Source of the DNA: Teichococcus aestuarii
Lineage (GTDB): Bacteria; Pseudomonadota; Alphaproteobacteria; Acetobacterales; Acetobacteraceae
DNA length: 64,000 nt
Assembly (NCBI RefSeq): GCF_003116135.1
Contig: NZ_PDOA01000004.1
Coordinates: 269,366-333,365, forward strand
Direction of reading: 5' to 3'
The translations under genes were made by a program, and so were the position numbers. How positions within the stretch are numbered: position 1 is the stretch's first letter; every line of letters starts with the position of its first letter. Under the pieces are notes generated by a model, which was not told where the DNA came from, made no database searches, and saw only the letters and a list, made by a program, of their open reading frames with translations. Shown one piece after another: positions 27,974-38,700 of the stretch.

Positions 27974-29164
27974 TCAGCCGAAGGCGTTCAGGCCGGTCTG
28001 GGCACGGCCCAGGATCAGCGCGTGCACGTCATGCGTGCCCTCGTAGGTGTTCACCGCCTCGAGGTTCATGACGTGGCGGATGACATGGTACTCGTCGGCG
28101 ATGCCGTTGCCGCCGTGCATGTCACGCGACACGCGGGCGATGTCGAGCGCCTTGCCGCAGCTGTTGCGCTTGCAGAGGCTGATCATCTCCGGCGCCACGC
28201 GGTGCTCGTCGAACAGCCGGCCGAGGCGCAGCACGCTCTGCAGGCCCAGCGTGATCTCGGTCTGCATGTCGGCCAGCTTCTTCTGGACGAGCTGGGTGTT
28301 GGCCAGCGGGCGGCCGAACATCTTGCGCTCCATGGTGTAGGTGCGCGCGGCGTGCCAGCAGAACTCGGCCGCCCCCAGCGCGCCCCAGGCGATGCCGTAG
28401 CGGGCGCGGTTGAGGCAGGAGAACGGGCCCTTCAGCCCCTTCACGTCCAGCCGGTTCTCCTCCGGGACGAACACCTCCTCCATCATGATCATGCCGGTGG
28501 TGGAGGCGCGCAGGCTGAACTTGCCCTCGATCTTCGGCGCGGTCAGGCCCTTCATGCCCTTCTCGAGCACGAAGCCGCGCACGTCGCCCGCATCGTCCTT
28601 CGCCCAGACGACGAAGACATCGGCGATCGGGGAGTTGGTGATCCAGGTCTTGGAGCCGGAGACCAGGTAGCCGCCATCCACCTTCTTGGCGCGGGTGCGC
28701 ATGGAGGAGGGGTCGGAGCCGGCATCGGGCTCGGTCAGGCCGAAGCAGCCGACCAGCTCGCCCTTCTGCATCCCCGGCAGCAGCCGGTCCTTCAGCGCGT
28801 CCGTGCCATAGGCCCAGATCGGGAACATCGCCAGCGAGGACTGCACCGAGAAGGCGGAGCGGTAGCCGCTGTCCACGCGCTCCACCTCGCGGGCGATCAG
28901 CCCGTAGGAGACGTAGTTGACGCCGGCGCAGCCATGGCTGTCGAGCGTCGCGCCCAGGAAGCCCATCTCGCCGAACTCGTTCATGATCTCCCGGTGGAAG
29001 ACCTCGTGGCGGTTGGCCTCCAGCACGCGCGGGAACAGCTTCTCCTGGCAGTAGTCGCGCGCCGCGTCGCGGATCATGCGCTCATCTTCGGAGAGCTGGT
29101 CTTCCAGCAGCAGGGCGTCGTCCCAGACGAAGCTCGGCTTGGCGGCTTGGGTCACGACATTCAT
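27974..29164 (-). CDS. gcdH: Glutaryl-CoA dehydrogenase
   Basis: This is a 396-residue FAD enzyme that oxidises and decarboxylates glutaryl-CoA to crotonyl-CoA in lysine and tryptophan breakdown. Acyl-CoA dehydrogenase blocks are [36 protein letters not shown] and ERKMFGRPL. The glutaryl-CoA-specific end [16 protein letters not shown] carries the catalytic glutamate at about 375. The ATG at 29164 follows GAGAGAAACCCC; the much longer open frame upstream is not conserved. The gene stands alone, with no pathway partner beside it. Confidence 0.94.
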   Translation of the reverse strand: MNVVTQAAKPSFVWDDALLLEDQLSEDERMIRDAARDYCQEKLFPRVLEANRHEVFHREIMNEFGEMGFLGATLDSHGCAGVNYVSYGLIAREVERVDSGYRSAFSVQSSLAMFPIWAYGTDALKDRLLPGMQKGELVGCFGLTEPDAGSDPSSMRTRAKKVDGGYLVSGSKTWITNSPIADVFVVWAKDDAGDVRGFVLEKGMKGLTAPKIEGKFSLRASTTGMIMMEEVFVPEENRLDVKGLKGPFSCLNRARYGIAWGALGAAEFCWHAARTYTMERKMFGRPLANTQLVQKKLADMQTEITLGLQSVLRLGRLFDEHRVAPEMISLCKRNSCGKALDIARVSRDMHGGNGIADEYHVIRHVMNLEAVNTYEGTHDVHALILGRAQTGLNAFG

Positions 29165-29330
29165 GGGGTTTCTCTCCTGCTGGTGCCGGCCCTGCTGGAG
29201 CCGGTGTGGGCGCGCATGGGGCCCGGACGCCGATATCGATGGCGGAGAGTGGCCCCGTTGTCCCCGCGCGGCAATCGCCGCCGCCCGCCCCGCCCGTAGC
29301 TTCGGGAGGGCCGGGCGGCGCGGTTCGGTC

Positions 29331-31166
29331 TCAGGCGGCTTCCGCCCCCCGCTCGCTGTCCAGCTCGGCCGGCGACTCGGCGGCGCCGGTATCGCGTTGC
29401 GGGCGCGGAATCGGGATGAGCATGAAGGCCGGGACCATGTCGCCGAAGCCACGCACCGGCGGGCCCAGATCGTCCCGATCCCGGCGGTTGTCCTCGCGCC
29501 GGTGCTCGCGGCGGCGGTCATCCCGGTCGCGCGGAGCGCGCGCGTCATCCCGGTCGCGCGGAGCGCGCGCGTCATCCCGGTCGCGCGGAGCGCGTGCCTC
29601 GTCCCGCTCGCGCGGAGCGCGCGCCTCGTCCCGCTCGCGCGGAATGCGGGCTTCGTCCCGCTCGCGCGGAGCGCGTGCCTCCTCGCGCTCGCGCGCGGGG
29701 CGGGCCTCCTCGCGGCGTGGGCCGTGCTCGGCGCCCGGCTCCGCCTCGGGGCGCAGACGATTGGCGCCGCGGCGAACGATCTCCTTCTCGCCGCGCTCCT
29801 TCTCGCCGCGCTCCTTCTCGCCCCGGTCCTTCTCGCCCCGGCGCGGCTCGGCGGCACGGCCGCCCTTGCCGGCGGGCCGGCCACGACCACGCCCGCCACG
29901 CGGCGCGGCGGCGGCCTCGGCCAGCTCCTCCTCCGTCACCGGGTCCAGCCCGGGGATCTCGATGCGCGGGATCGGCTTGCCGGTCAGCTTCTCGATCGCC
30001 TCCACCAGCTTCACGTCATCGGCGGTGGCGATGGTGTAGGCGCGGCCCTCGCGGCCCGCCCGGCCGGTGCGGCCGATGCGGTGGACATAGTCCTCGTCGC
30101 GGAACGGCACGTCGAAGTTGAAGACGTGGGACAGGCCGCCGATGTCGATGCCGCGGGCCGCCACGTCGGAGCAGACCAGCAGCTGCAGCTCGCCCGCCTT
30201 GAACTTCTCCAGCGTCGCGAAGCGCACGGACTGCGGCAGGTCGCCATGCAGCGCGCCGGCGGCGAAGCCGTGCTTGCCCAGGCTCTTGTGCAGGATGTCC
30301 ACGTCGCGCTTGCGGTTGCAGAAGATCAGCGCGTTCTGCACGTCCTCGCTGCGGATCAGCCGGCGCAGCGCCTCGCGCTTGTCGTGCGGCTGCACCAGGG
30401 CGAGGCCGGCGGTGATGGTGGTGGCCACCGAGGCGGGGGCGGAGACGGTGATGGTCTTGGGGTTCTGCAGGAAGGCATCGGCCAGCCTGCGGATCTCGGG
30501 CGCCATGGTGGCGCTGAAGAACAGCGTCTGGCGCAGCGGCGGCAGCATGGAGACGATGCGCTCGACATCGGGGATGAACCCCATGTCCAGCATGCGGTCC
30601 GCCTCGTCGATCACCAGCACCTTGCAGTCGGCCAGCATGACGCGGCCGCGGTCGAACAGGTCGAGCAGGCGGCCGGGCGTCGCGATCAGCACGTCCACGC
30701 CCTTGTCCAGCACGTCCCGCTGGTCGGACATGCTCTCGCCGCCGATCAGCAGGGCATGGTTCAGCTTCATGTGCTGGCCGTACTTGACGAAGTTCTCGGC
30801 CACCTGCAGCGCCAGCTCGCGCGTCGGCTCCAGGATCAGGCTGCGCGGCATGCGCGCCTTGGCCCGGCTGCCGGCCAGGATGTCCATCATCGGCAGCACG
30901 AAGCTGGCGGTCTTGCCGGTGCCCGTCTGGGCGCAGCCCATCACGTCGCGGCCCATCAGCACCACCGGGATGGCCTGCTCCTGGATCGGCGTGGGGTGCA
31001 CGTAGCCGGCCTCGGACACGCCGCGCAGCAGGGCCTCGGACAGCCCCAGATCCTCGAAGGTGGCGCGCGGCGGCTCCGGCTCGGCGGGCGAGACAGCGGC
31101 CTCGGCCAGCTCGGCGGCCGGCACGGCGGCTTCGGCCGGCACGGGGGGCGTGGCCGGGTTGGTCAT
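29331..31166 (-). CDS. DEAD-box RNA helicase with charged repeat tail
   Basis: This is an ATP-dependent RNA helicase of the RhlE type. Motifs in order are [14 protein letters not shown] with the Q motif [39 protein letters not shown] ([10 protein letters not shown]), SAT, RGIDI and [10 protein letters not shown]. After about residue 410 comes a tail of about 200 residues rich in Arg, Glu, Asp and Ala, including six or seven 9-residue repeats such as RERDEARAP. The ATG at 31166 is chosen; a TTG at 31226 with AAGGAA upstream would add 20 residues. It probably acts in ribosome assembly or RNA decay, with the tail binding RNA. Confidence 0.93.
   Translation of the reverse strand: MTNPATPPVPAEAAVPAAELAEAAVSPAEPEPPRATFEDLGLSEALLRGVSEAGYVHPTPIQEQAIPVVLMGRDVMGCAQTGTGKTASFVLPMMDILAGSRAKARMPRSLILEPTRELALQVAENFVKYGQHMKLNHALLIGGESMSDQRDVLDKGVDVLIATPGRLLDLFDRGRVMLADCKVLVIDEADRMLDMGFIPDVERIVSMLPPLRQTLFFSATMAPEIRRLADAFLQNPKTITVSAPASVATTITAGLALVQPHDKREALRRLIRSEDVQNALIFCNRKRDVDILHKSLGKHGFAAGALHGDLPQSVRFATLEKFKAGELQLLVCSDVAARGIDIGGLSHVFNFDVPFRDEDYVHRIGRTGRAGREGRAYTIATADDVKLVEAIEKLTGKPIPRIEIPGLDPVTEEELAEAAAAPRGGRGRGRPAGKGGRAAEPRRGEKDRGEKERGEKERGEKEIVRRGANRLRPEAEPGAEHGPRREEARPAREREEARAPRERDEARIPRERDEARAPRERDEARAPRDRDDARAPRDRDDARAPRDRDDRRREHRREDNRRDRDDLGPPVRGFGDMVPAFMLIPIPRPQRDTGAAESPAELDSERGAEAA
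29509..29697 (-). repeat. 27-base tandem repeats in the helicase tail
   Basis: About seven copies of a 27-base unit (three nearly identical, the rest diverging) encode the [18 protein letters not shown] repeats of the DEAD-box helicase. The unit length keeps the frame, so copy number could change without breaking the protein. Confidence 0.8.
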
Positions 31167-31431
31167 GGCATCGGAAAGCTCGTCTTCGGCCACGCGGGGC
31201 GCGGTCACGTCAGGCTGATCGCTCAAGGGCAGTCGGTTCCTTCGCCGGCAGGCGGCGGGATGTGTGCGGGCGGCCACGCGAAAGCCACGCGGCCAATCTC
31301 CGGATCTCCGAGACCCGCATATGCGCCGCTCGCACCGGCTTGGCAAGGTTTTCCACCGCCCGCCGGGCCATTCCCTGCCGCATTTGGTGTGGTTGCCGGC
31401 TCGGCGCCAGGGGCGTAACAGCAGGAGCGTG

Positions 31432-32130
31432 ATGCCGAACCGACACGACCTGCTGCTGCTGCCCGGCCTGCTGTGCGACGCGCGGCTGTGGCGCGACCCG
31501 ATCGCGGCCCTGGCCGACCTGGCCGAGTGCCAGGTGGCCGACCTGACCCAGGACGACACGCTGCGCGGCATGGCGCTGCGCGCGCTGGAGGCGGCGCCGC
31601 CGCGCTTCGCCCTGGCCGGGCTGTCGATGGGCGGCTACGTCGCCTTCGAGATCCTGCGCCTGGCGCCGGAGCGGGTGACGCGGCTGGCGCTGTTCGACAC
31701 CTCCGCCCGCCCCGACACGGAGGAGGCGGCGCGCCGCCGCCGCGGCCTGATGGCGCTGACCCGCACCGGCCAGTTCCGCGGCGTCACGCCCCGGCTGCTG
31801 CCCAGCCTGCTGCACCCCGACGCGGTGGAGGGGCCGCTCGGCCACGAGGTGCGCGCCATGGCCGACCGGGTGGGGCGCGAGGCCTTCCTGCGGCAGCAGC
31901 TGGCCATCCTGCAGCGCCCCGACTCCCGGCCGATGCTGCCGGAGATCCGGCTGCCCACCCTGGTCGCGGTGGGGGAGCAGGACATCCTGACCCCGCCCGA
32001 GCTGGCCGAGGAGATCGCCGCCGGCATCCCCGGCGCGCGGCTGGAGCGCATCGCGCAATCCGGCCACCTGCCGACAATGGAGCAGCCCGCGGCGGCTGCG
32101 GCCCTGATGCGGGGCTGGCTCGCCGGCTGA
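31432..32130 (+). CDS. Alpha/beta hydrolase
   Basis: This is a 232-residue alpha/beta-hydrolase of the MenH/BioH-like size class. It has the nucleophile elbow LAGLSMGGYVAFEIL (Ser65), the acid in VGEQDILTPPEL and the histidine in SGHLPTMEQP, a complete triad. The ATG at 31432 follows GCAGGAGCG. An upstream in-frame start at 31264 would add 56 unconserved residues overlapping the promoter region of the divergent helicase. The substrate is unknown. Confidence 0.88.
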   Translation: MPNRHDLLLLPGLLCDARLWRDPIAALADLAECQVADLTQDDTLRGMALRALEAAPPRFALAGLSMGGYVAFEILRLAPERVTRLALFDTSARPDTEEAARRRRGLMALTRTGQFRGVTPRLLPSLLHPDAVEGPLGHEVRAMADRVGREAFLRQQLAILQRPDSRPMLPEIRLPTLVAVGEQDILTPPELAEEIAAGIPGARLERIAQSGHLPTMEQPAAAAALMRGWLAG

Positions 32131-32253
32131 GCCGGCACGCGGCGCGCGTCCGCAAGGCCGGGGGGAGCAGGGAAGGGGAGGGCTGGCGGGGCGGGGGGCG
32201 GCGCGCCATCTCAAAGGCTGGACGGCGCGGTGCCGCCCCGGAGGTGCTGCGTC

Positions 32254-32586
32254 ATGCGCATGAAGCTCGGTCTCGTCCTGGCGGGCCTGATGCTGGCGGG
32301 GCTGCCGGCCGGTTCCGCCCTGGCCCGGGGCGGGGTCTGGATCGGCATCGGCCCCGCCTACCCGGCCTACCCCGACCCTTATCCCGCCTATCCCTACGCT
32401 CCCGTGCCGGCGCCATATCCGCCGCCCGCCTATTCCTATGCCCCGCCGGCCGTCGAGGGGCGGCTGGGGCAGGCCTGCTACGCCGGGCCCTACATGTGTC
32501 AGCTCGATCAGCCGGGCTATGTCGGCCAGGCCTGCTCCTGCCCGGCGCGGCCGGGCGAACGCGCCTGGGGGCAGGTGGGCGACTGA
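32254..32586 (+). CDS. Small secreted Pro/Tyr-rich protein
   Basis: This is a 110-residue protein with a signal peptide (MRMKLGLVLAGLMLAGLPAGSALA) and a mature part made of PAYP/PYAP-type repeats, then a C-terminal part with four cysteines (CYAGPYMC, then CSC). Such proteins are frequent in Acetobacteraceae and have no known function. GAGGTG precedes the ATG. It lies 89 bases before bcsZ on the same strand; a link to cellulose export is possible but not shown. Confidence 0.72.
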   Translation: MRMKLGLVLAGLMLAGLPAGSALARGGVWIGIGPAYPAYPDPYPAYPYAPVPAPYPPPAYSYAPPAVEGRLGQACYAGPYMCQLDQPGYVGQACSCPARPGERAWGQVGD

Positions 32587-32675
32587 GCGCGGCGCCCAGC
32601 GCGGCGTCCAGCGAGGCGCCGGGGCGGCCGGCGCCGTAACCAATCGGCAAGGGGCGCGGCCCAACTCTTGGGGCC

Positions 32676-33743
32676 ATGCCGTCGCCCTTCTCCCGGCGCG
32701 CCCTGATGGTCGCGCTGGCCACCGCCTCCACGGCCGGCGCGCCCCTGGCCGGTGCCCTGGCCGCCATGCCGGTGCCCGGCGCGCCGCCGCCCGCCCCGCT
32801 GCTGGAAGGCTGGCAGCGCTTCCGCCGGGCCTTCCTGCGCCCGGAGGGGCGGGTGGTGGACACCGGCAACCAGGGCGTCTCGCATTCGGAAGGGCAGGGC
32901 TGGGCCCTCTATTGTGCCGAGCGCTGCGACGACCGCGTGCATTTCGACCGCATCTGGAACTGGACCCGGCAGGTCCTCTCCCGCCCGCAGGACCGGCTGC
33001 TGGCCTGGCGCTACATGCCGGGCGGCATCAACCCCGTGCCCGACCGCAACAACGCCGCCGATGGAGACCTGTTCATCGCCGCATCCCTGCTGCTGGCCGG
33101 GCAGCGCTGGGGGGAGGCGGCCTATACCGATGCAGGGGCCGCCATCGCGCGGGACGTGCTGCGCCTGCTGCTGCGCGAGGTGGCGGGGGGCACCGTGCTG
33201 CTGCCCGCGCTCGATGGCTTCGAGGCGGCGGACCATGTGGTCCTGAACCCGTCCTACTATGCCTTTCCCATCCTCGGCGTGCTGGCCCGCGCGGTGCCCG
33301 ATCCGGCCTGGCTGCGCCTGGCGCAGGACGGGCTGGCCCTGCTCCGCCGCGCCCGCTTCGGCCGCTGGAGCCTGCCGCCGGACTGGCTGAGCCTGCGCCG
33401 CGCCGATGGCGCGCTCGGCCTGCCGCCGCGCTGGCCGGGCCGCTTCTCCTACGATGCGGTGCGTATCCCCCTCTACCTGTGCTGGGCCGGGCTGGAGGAT
33501 GAGGCGCCCGTGCAGGCGGCCCGCCAGTTCTGGGCAGATCCGGCGCATGCCTATCCGCCCGCCTGGGTGGATCTGCTCAGCAACCGTACCGCGCCTTATC
33601 CGGCCTCGCCGGGCATGCAGGAGATCGGCCGGTGGGTGAGGGAGCTGGCCGGATATCCCCCCGGAGGCATCAGCACCATGCCGCGGCAGGATGATTATTA
33701 CTCAAATGTCTTAAAAATATTGACAATGTCTGCAAAAACGTAA
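32676..33743 (+). CDS. bcsZ: BcsZ, endo-beta-1,4-glucanase (GH8)
   Basis: This is a periplasmic cellulase required for proper cellulose export and ordering. The 355-residue protein has a signal peptide with a twin arginine (SRRALMVALATAS). The GH8 pattern VSHSEGQGWALY gives the catalytic acid Glu72, and NNAADGDLFIAASLLLA holds the aspartates of the second catalytic site. YDAVRIPLYLCW is also typical. It leads the cellulose operon, the same place as the cmcax cellulase in Komagataeibacter. The 3' end is locally AT-rich and contains a promoter-like sequence. Confidence 0.95.
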   Translation: MPSPFSRRALMVALATASTAGAPLAGALAAMPVPGAPPPAPLLEGWQRFRRAFLRPEGRVVDTGNQGVSHSEGQGWALYCAERCDDRVHFDRIWNWTRQVLSRPQDRLLAWRYMPGGINPVPDRNNAADGDLFIAASLLLAGQRWGEAAYTDAGAAIARDVLRLLLREVAGGTVLLPALDGFEAADHVVLNPSYYAFPILGVLARAVPDPAWLRLAQDGLALLRRARFGRWSLPPDWLSLRRADGALGLPPRWPGRFSYDAVRIPLYLCWAGLEDEAPVQAARQFWADPAHAYPPAWVDLLSNRTAPYPASPGMQEIGRWVRELAGYPPGGISTMPRQDDYYSNVLKILTMSAKT

Positions 33744-33746
33744 TTT
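33720..33746 (+). promoter_or_regulatory. Promoter candidate for the downstream bcs genes
   Basis: A consensus TTGACA (33720-33725) lies at the AT-rich end of bcsZ. A TAATTT follows after 15 bases; the spacing is shorter than ideal. It could give bcsQ-AB-C-D their own transcript about 100 bases before the next gene. The call is based only on these matches and the local drop in GC. Confidence 0.35.
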
Positions 33747-33847
33747 GCCAAATTTCGATACCATTCCGGTTGAATATGTAGGAATGCTGTCTACCACACG
33801 GAAGGCGAAGCGGTCATTCTGTGCGGGGTCGGAGGAGCCGGACGGAT

Positions 33848-34861
33848 ATGGGGCAGGATGTCGATGTGGCGCGTGTGGCAACTGCGCTGAACATGCCGGG
33901 AATCCGGTATCAAACCTTTGGAAACAAGCCGGTCCGCGCGGAGCGGTCAGACAGGACCGGCGCGATTCTGGCCGCCGTGGCGCCGCCCGTGGAGTCTGAA
34001 TCGGCTCCCTTGCCACAGCTTCTGGCTGTGCCTGTGAAAGCGGATGAGGCGTGTCTTCCGCGACACGCCGCGCCAAATTCAGAGGTTGCGCGGTCCCCGC
34101 AGGTGCAACCGGCTCTGGACCTGGTCCGGCTTTCGACCGTACTCACAAAATTGAGAGTAGAAAGCCCGGTCCCTGCTTCTTCCATGTCCGACCTGCGTGA
34201 AGTGTCAACCGATGTGCCGCCCGCCCCGGAACCGTCGGTGACGCCGTTTCCGCTCGGCAAGGTGCTGCCCGCCCCCGCCCCCGCCCCCGCCCTCGCTGCG
34301 GCGGCGCCGGAGCCGGGGCAGGCCCAGCAGCCGCAGCCCATGGCCGGCGGCGTGAATCCGGCGGCCATCGCGGCGGCGTTCCAGCCCCGCCCGGCGGCGC
34401 CGGTCGTGCGGCCGCTCTTCGCGCCTGTCCCGCCGGTGCCCGCCGCGGCTCCCACACCGCCTCCGCCGGCGCCGCCGCCGCCAATGTTCCCGCCGATGTC
34501 TGCTCCGGTCTTCCCTCCGGCCTCCCCTCCGGCCTCCCCTCCGGCGCCGCTGGGAGGTGCTGCTTCGCTGCTGGCCACCCTGCAGGCTACCGCCCCGGAA
34601 ACCGGCCGGGCGGCACCACGGAGCGGGTTGCTGGCGCAGGTCGGCAGTGCCGCGCCACCGCCGGTGCAGCCCGCCGCGCCATCGCTGCTGGCCGCGCTGG
34701 GCGGATCCTTCGCGCCGCTGAACGCCGCGCCGCCGGCGCCCGCCTCGCTGGCGGGCCTGTTGCGCAGCCTGGCGGCGCCGGCGCCCCCGCCGGCCGCGGC
34801 GCCGGGCAGCAGCCGGCTGGCGGAAATCCTGGGGGGCCTGCGTCCTTCGGATCAGGGCTGA
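33848..34861 (+). CDS. Proline-rich BcsP/BcsO-like protein with BcsR-like start
   Basis: This is a 337-residue protein, very rich in Pro and Ala from about residue 120 onwards. Its N-terminus (DVARVATALNMPGIRYQTFGN) resembles the short BcsR/BcsP motif that occurs at the start of cellulose-accessory proteins encoded just before bcsQ. Several LLATLQ, LLAALGG and LLRSLA segments near the C-terminus look like short helical interaction motifs spaced by Pro-rich linkers. Its position between bcsZ and bcsQ supports a role in assembling or placing the synthase. The exact family is inferred. The ATG at 33848 follows GGAGGAG. Confidence 0.7.
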   Translation: MGQDVDVARVATALNMPGIRYQTFGNKPVRAERSDRTGAILAAVAPPVESESAPLPQLLAVPVKADEACLPRHAAPNSEVARSPQVQPALDLVRLSTVLTKLRVESPVPASSMSDLREVSTDVPPAPEPSVTPFPLGKVLPAPAPAPALAAAAPEPGQAQQPQPMAGGVNPAAIAAAFQPRPAAPVVRPLFAPVPPVPAAAPTPPPPAPPPPMFPPMSAPVFPPASPPASPPAPLGGAASLLATLQATAPETGRAAPRSGLLAQVGSAAPPPVQPAAPSLLAALGGSFAPLNAAPPAPASLAGLLRSLAAPAPPPAAAPGSSRLAEILGGLRPSDQG

Positions 34862-34875
34862 GGGATGCCTGCCCG

Positions 34876-35706
34876 ATGCCATTGATTGCCTTTGCGTCCC
34901 CCAAGGGTGGGGTGGGCAAGACGACACTCGCTGCCAATGTGGCCGATGCCCTCTGCCGCAGCGGCCGCTCCGTCCTGCTCCTGGACCTGGACCCGCAGAA
35001 CGCGCTGCGCCTGCATTTCGGCGTGCCGCTGCACGATACGAGCGGCTTCATGGCTGATCTGCCGCGCCGGCCTGACTGGCGCGCGCAGGTCCGCCGCACC
35101 GCATCGGGCGTGCTGCTGCTGCCGCATGGCGCCATGGAGCTGCGCGCCGTGCTGGAGCAGTCCCTCCTGCTGGAGCGTGAGCCCGCCCTGCTGGCCGCCC
35201 CCCTGCGCGAGATGCTGGCCGACCCGCAGCTTCTGGTGCTGGCCGACCTGCCGCCCGGCCCCTCCCAGGTTCTGGCGGTGGTCGCGCCGCTGGCCGCCAT
35301 CATCGTGACGGTGCTGCAGAGCGAGGCGATCAGCGCCGCCATACTGGACGAGGTGGAGAGCGGGCGCTTCCTGGGCGGCGGCACCCTGGCCGCGCTCTAT
35401 GCCGGGCGGCTGCAATTCATCCTGAACGGCGTCGATCTGCGCGCGCGCCTCTCGCGCAGCGCGGCGGAGGTCGTGGCGCGCCACCTGGGGCCGCGCCTGC
35501 TCGGCGCCGTCAGCCGCGACGAGGCGGTGGCCGAGGCGCTGTCGGAGATGCGCCTGGTGCAGGAGGTGGCGCCGGCCTGCGCGGCGGCGGGCGATCTTCG
35601 CCACGTCGCGCGCGCGATCGAGATGCTGTTGCCGGTCATGCCCGAGCCGGCGCCCGCGGCTCCCGCCGCCGGTCCACTATCCGGGCTGTTGCGGGGAGGG
35701 TGGTAA
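34876..35706 (+). CDS. bcsQ: BcsQ, ParA/MinD-type ATPase
   Basis: This is a 276-residue deviant Walker ATPase with PKGGVGKTT (residues 9-17), DLDPQNALRLHFG as Walker A' region and LVLADLPPGPSQ as the second motif. BcsQ localises the cellulose synthase, often to a cell pole. It starts 14 bases after the proline-rich gene and ends four bases before bcsAB, so the genes are tightly coupled. The C-terminal Pro/Ala stretch echoes the previous protein. Confidence 0.94.
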   Translation: MPLIAFASPKGGVGKTTLAANVADALCRSGRSVLLLDLDPQNALRLHFGVPLHDTSGFMADLPRRPDWRAQVRRTASGVLLLPHGAMELRAVLEQSLLLEREPALLAAPLREMLADPQLLVLADLPPGPSQVLAVVAPLAAIIVTVLQSEAISAAILDEVESGRFLGGGTLAALYAGRLQFILNGVDLRARLSRSAAEVVARHLGPRLLGAVSRDEAVAEALSEMRLVQEVAPACAAAGDLRHVARAIEMLLPVMPEPAPAAPAAGPLSGLLRGGW

Positions 35707-35710
35707 AGCG

Positions 35711-38700
35711 ATGCGGCGTTTCCGCGGGCTGATGGCGCGCCTGCCGCTGATGAGCGGCGCGATGGCGCTCCTCGGGGCCTTCCTGGGTTTCATCTTCGTG
35801 GTCTCTCCCCTGGCGCCGATGGAGCAGCTTGCCCTGGCGGGGGCGGGGCTCCTCGTGTTCCTGCTGGTCTCGCGCATTCCGGGGCGTGGCGCGCTGTTCT
35901 TCCTGGTGGCGCTCTCCACCCTGATGTCGCTGCGCTACCTCTACTGGCGGCTGACCGAGACGCTGGACTATGGCGGCTTCATCGGCACCTTCCTCGGCAC
36001 CGGCCTGCTGCTGGCCGAGATCTACGCCGTCATCGCGCTGCTGCTCTCCTACTTCCAGCAGCTCTGGCCGCTGGAGCGCAAGCCGGTGCCCCTGCCGGCG
36101 GACCCGGCGGAGTGGCCGGTCGTCGACGTCTTCATCCCCAGCTACAACGAGCCGCTCGAGGTGGTGCGCCCGGCCGTGTTCGGCGCCATGGCGATGGACT
36201 GGCCGCGCGACAAGCTGAACGTCTACATCCTCGATGACGGGCGGCGGGAGGATTTCCGCAAGTTCGCCGAGGAGATCGGCTGCGGCTACATGATCCGCCC
36301 CGACAACAAGGGCGCCAAGGCCGGCAACATCAACCACGCCACCGCCAAGACGAACGGCGAATACATCGTCATCTTCGACTGCGACCATGTGGCGACCCGC
36401 GCCTTCCTGCAGCTCACCATCGGCTGGATGGTGCGCGACCGCGGCATCGGCATGCTGCAGACGCCGCACCATTTCTACTCGCCCGATCCGTTCGAGCGGA
36501 ACCTCGCCTCCGGCAAGAGCATCCCGAACGAGGGGCTGCTCTTCTACGGCCTGGTGCAGCAGGGCAACGACCTCTGGAACGCGACCTTCTTCTGCGGCTC
36601 CTGCGCCGTGCTGCGGCGCACCGCCCTGGAGGAGGTGGGCGGCGTGCCGACCGAGACGGTGACGGAGGATTGCCACTGCTCGCTGAAGATGCAGCGGCTG
36701 GGCTGGCGCACCGCCTATCTGCGCGTGCCGCTGGCCGCCGGGCTGGCCACGGACCGCCTGATCGCGCATATCGGCCAGCGCATGCGCTGGGCGCGCGGCA
36801 TGGTGCAGATCTTCCGCGTCGACAACCCGCTGCTGGGGCCGGGGCTGAAGCTCTACCAGCGGCTCTGCTACCTCAACGCGCAGTGGCACTTCCTCTTCCC
36901 GCTGCCGCGCTTCGTCTTCCTCACCGCGCCGCTGGCCTTCCTGCTGTTCGGGCAGAGCATCATCGCCGCCTCGCCGCTGGCGATCCTGGCCTATGCCGGG
37001 CCGCACATCTTCCACTCCATCGGCACCAACAGCCGGCTGCAGGGCAAGGTGCGGCACAGCTTCTGGTCGGAGATCTACGAGACGGTGCTGGCGCTCTACC
37101 TGCTGCCGGTGGTGCTGGCCACGCTGTTCGACCCGAAGAAGGGCAAGTTCAACGTCACCGACAAGGGCGGCACGCTGGACGAGGGCTATTTCGACCTGCG
37201 CGCCGTGGCCGCCAACTTCGTGCTGGCCATCGTGCTGGTGCTGGGCCTGCTGTCCGGCATCTACGGCATGGCGGCGAACCCGCTCACCAGCCTGGAATTC
37301 CAGGCCAACGCGCTGAACTCCATCTGGGTCGTGCTGTCGCTCGTCACCGTCATGGCCGGCCTCGCCGTGGGGCGCGAGCGGCGGCAGGTGCGGGAGCGCC
37401 ACCGCGTGCATGCGCGCCTGCCCGTCACCGCCGTGCTGTCCGATGGCCGGCGCCTGCCGGGCGAGAGCGTCGATGTCTCGCTGGGCGGCGCCGCGCTGAT
37501 GCTGGAGAGCCAGGAGGAGATCGCCCGCGAGACGCGGCTGCACCTGGAATTCGACACCGGGCCGGAGCGCATTCTGCTGCCGGCGGAGGTGCTGCGCTGG
37601 CAGGACGGCCGGCTGCAGGCCCGCTTCGAGCCACAAGGGCTGATGGATGAAGGCAATATTGTCCGCGTCGTGCTCGGCCGCGCCGATGCCTGGCTGGATT
37701 GGGACCATGTGCGGCCCGACCGCCCGCTGCGCGCGCTGGTGGAGGTCGCGGTGAGCATCACCGGCCTGTTCCGTGGCGACAGCCAGATCTCGTTGCGTGC
37801 CCGCCGCAACCGCCGCGCCGCCAAGTCGCGCACCGAGGGCAGCCGCGCCCCCGCCAGGCCGGCCGATGCGGCCAAGGCGCGCCGGGCCGCCGCGCTGCTG
37901 CTGGCCGCGGGCCTCGCCTGGCCCGCCGCGGCCGGGGCGCAGCGGCCTCAGGCACCGCCGCCGCCGCCGCCGGTCGGCATGCCGCAGGCGGCGCCTTCCT
38001 TCGCGCCGCCGCCCGCCTCCGCCCAGCAGCCCGGCTTCGCCCAGCAGCCCGGCTTCGCTCAACAGCCCGGCTTCGCCCAGCCGCAGGGGGCCGCCCCGGT
38101 GGCGCCGCTGCCCGGCGGCGCGCCCTTCGCCACCCCGCCCGACCAGGGCAATGTCCGCATCCAGAGCCGCACGCTGCGGCAGCTCGGCCTCGGCGGGCCG
38201 ATGCAGCTGCGCGGCACCTCGGACCTGCAGGGCGTGCTGTTCGGCATCCGCTCGGACGAGGTGGTGACCGGCGCGCGGCTGGTGCTGCAGGGCGCCACCA
38301 GCCCGGCGCTGATCCCCGAGCTGAGCCAGATCGCCATCACGCTGAACGAGCAGTTCGTCGGCACCATCACGCCCGACCGGACGCGCCCCTCCTTCGGGCC
38401 GCTCGAGTTCCCGGTGAACCCGGTCTACTTCGCCGACGTCAACCGGCTGAACTTCCGCTTCACCGGCCGCTACGCGGTGGAGTGCAACGACCCGCTCTCC
38501 GGCCTGCTCTGGTCCACCGTCTCCGACCTCTCCACCCTGCACCTGACGGTCGAGCGCCTGCCGCTGGCGCGCGACCTGGCGCGGCTGCCGGAACCTTTCT
38601 TCGACCGCCGCCTGCGGAGCGAGCCGCTCACCCTGCCGGTGGTGCTGCCCGACACGGCCGGCAACGAGCTGGTGCGCGCCGCCGCCATCGCCAGCTCGTG

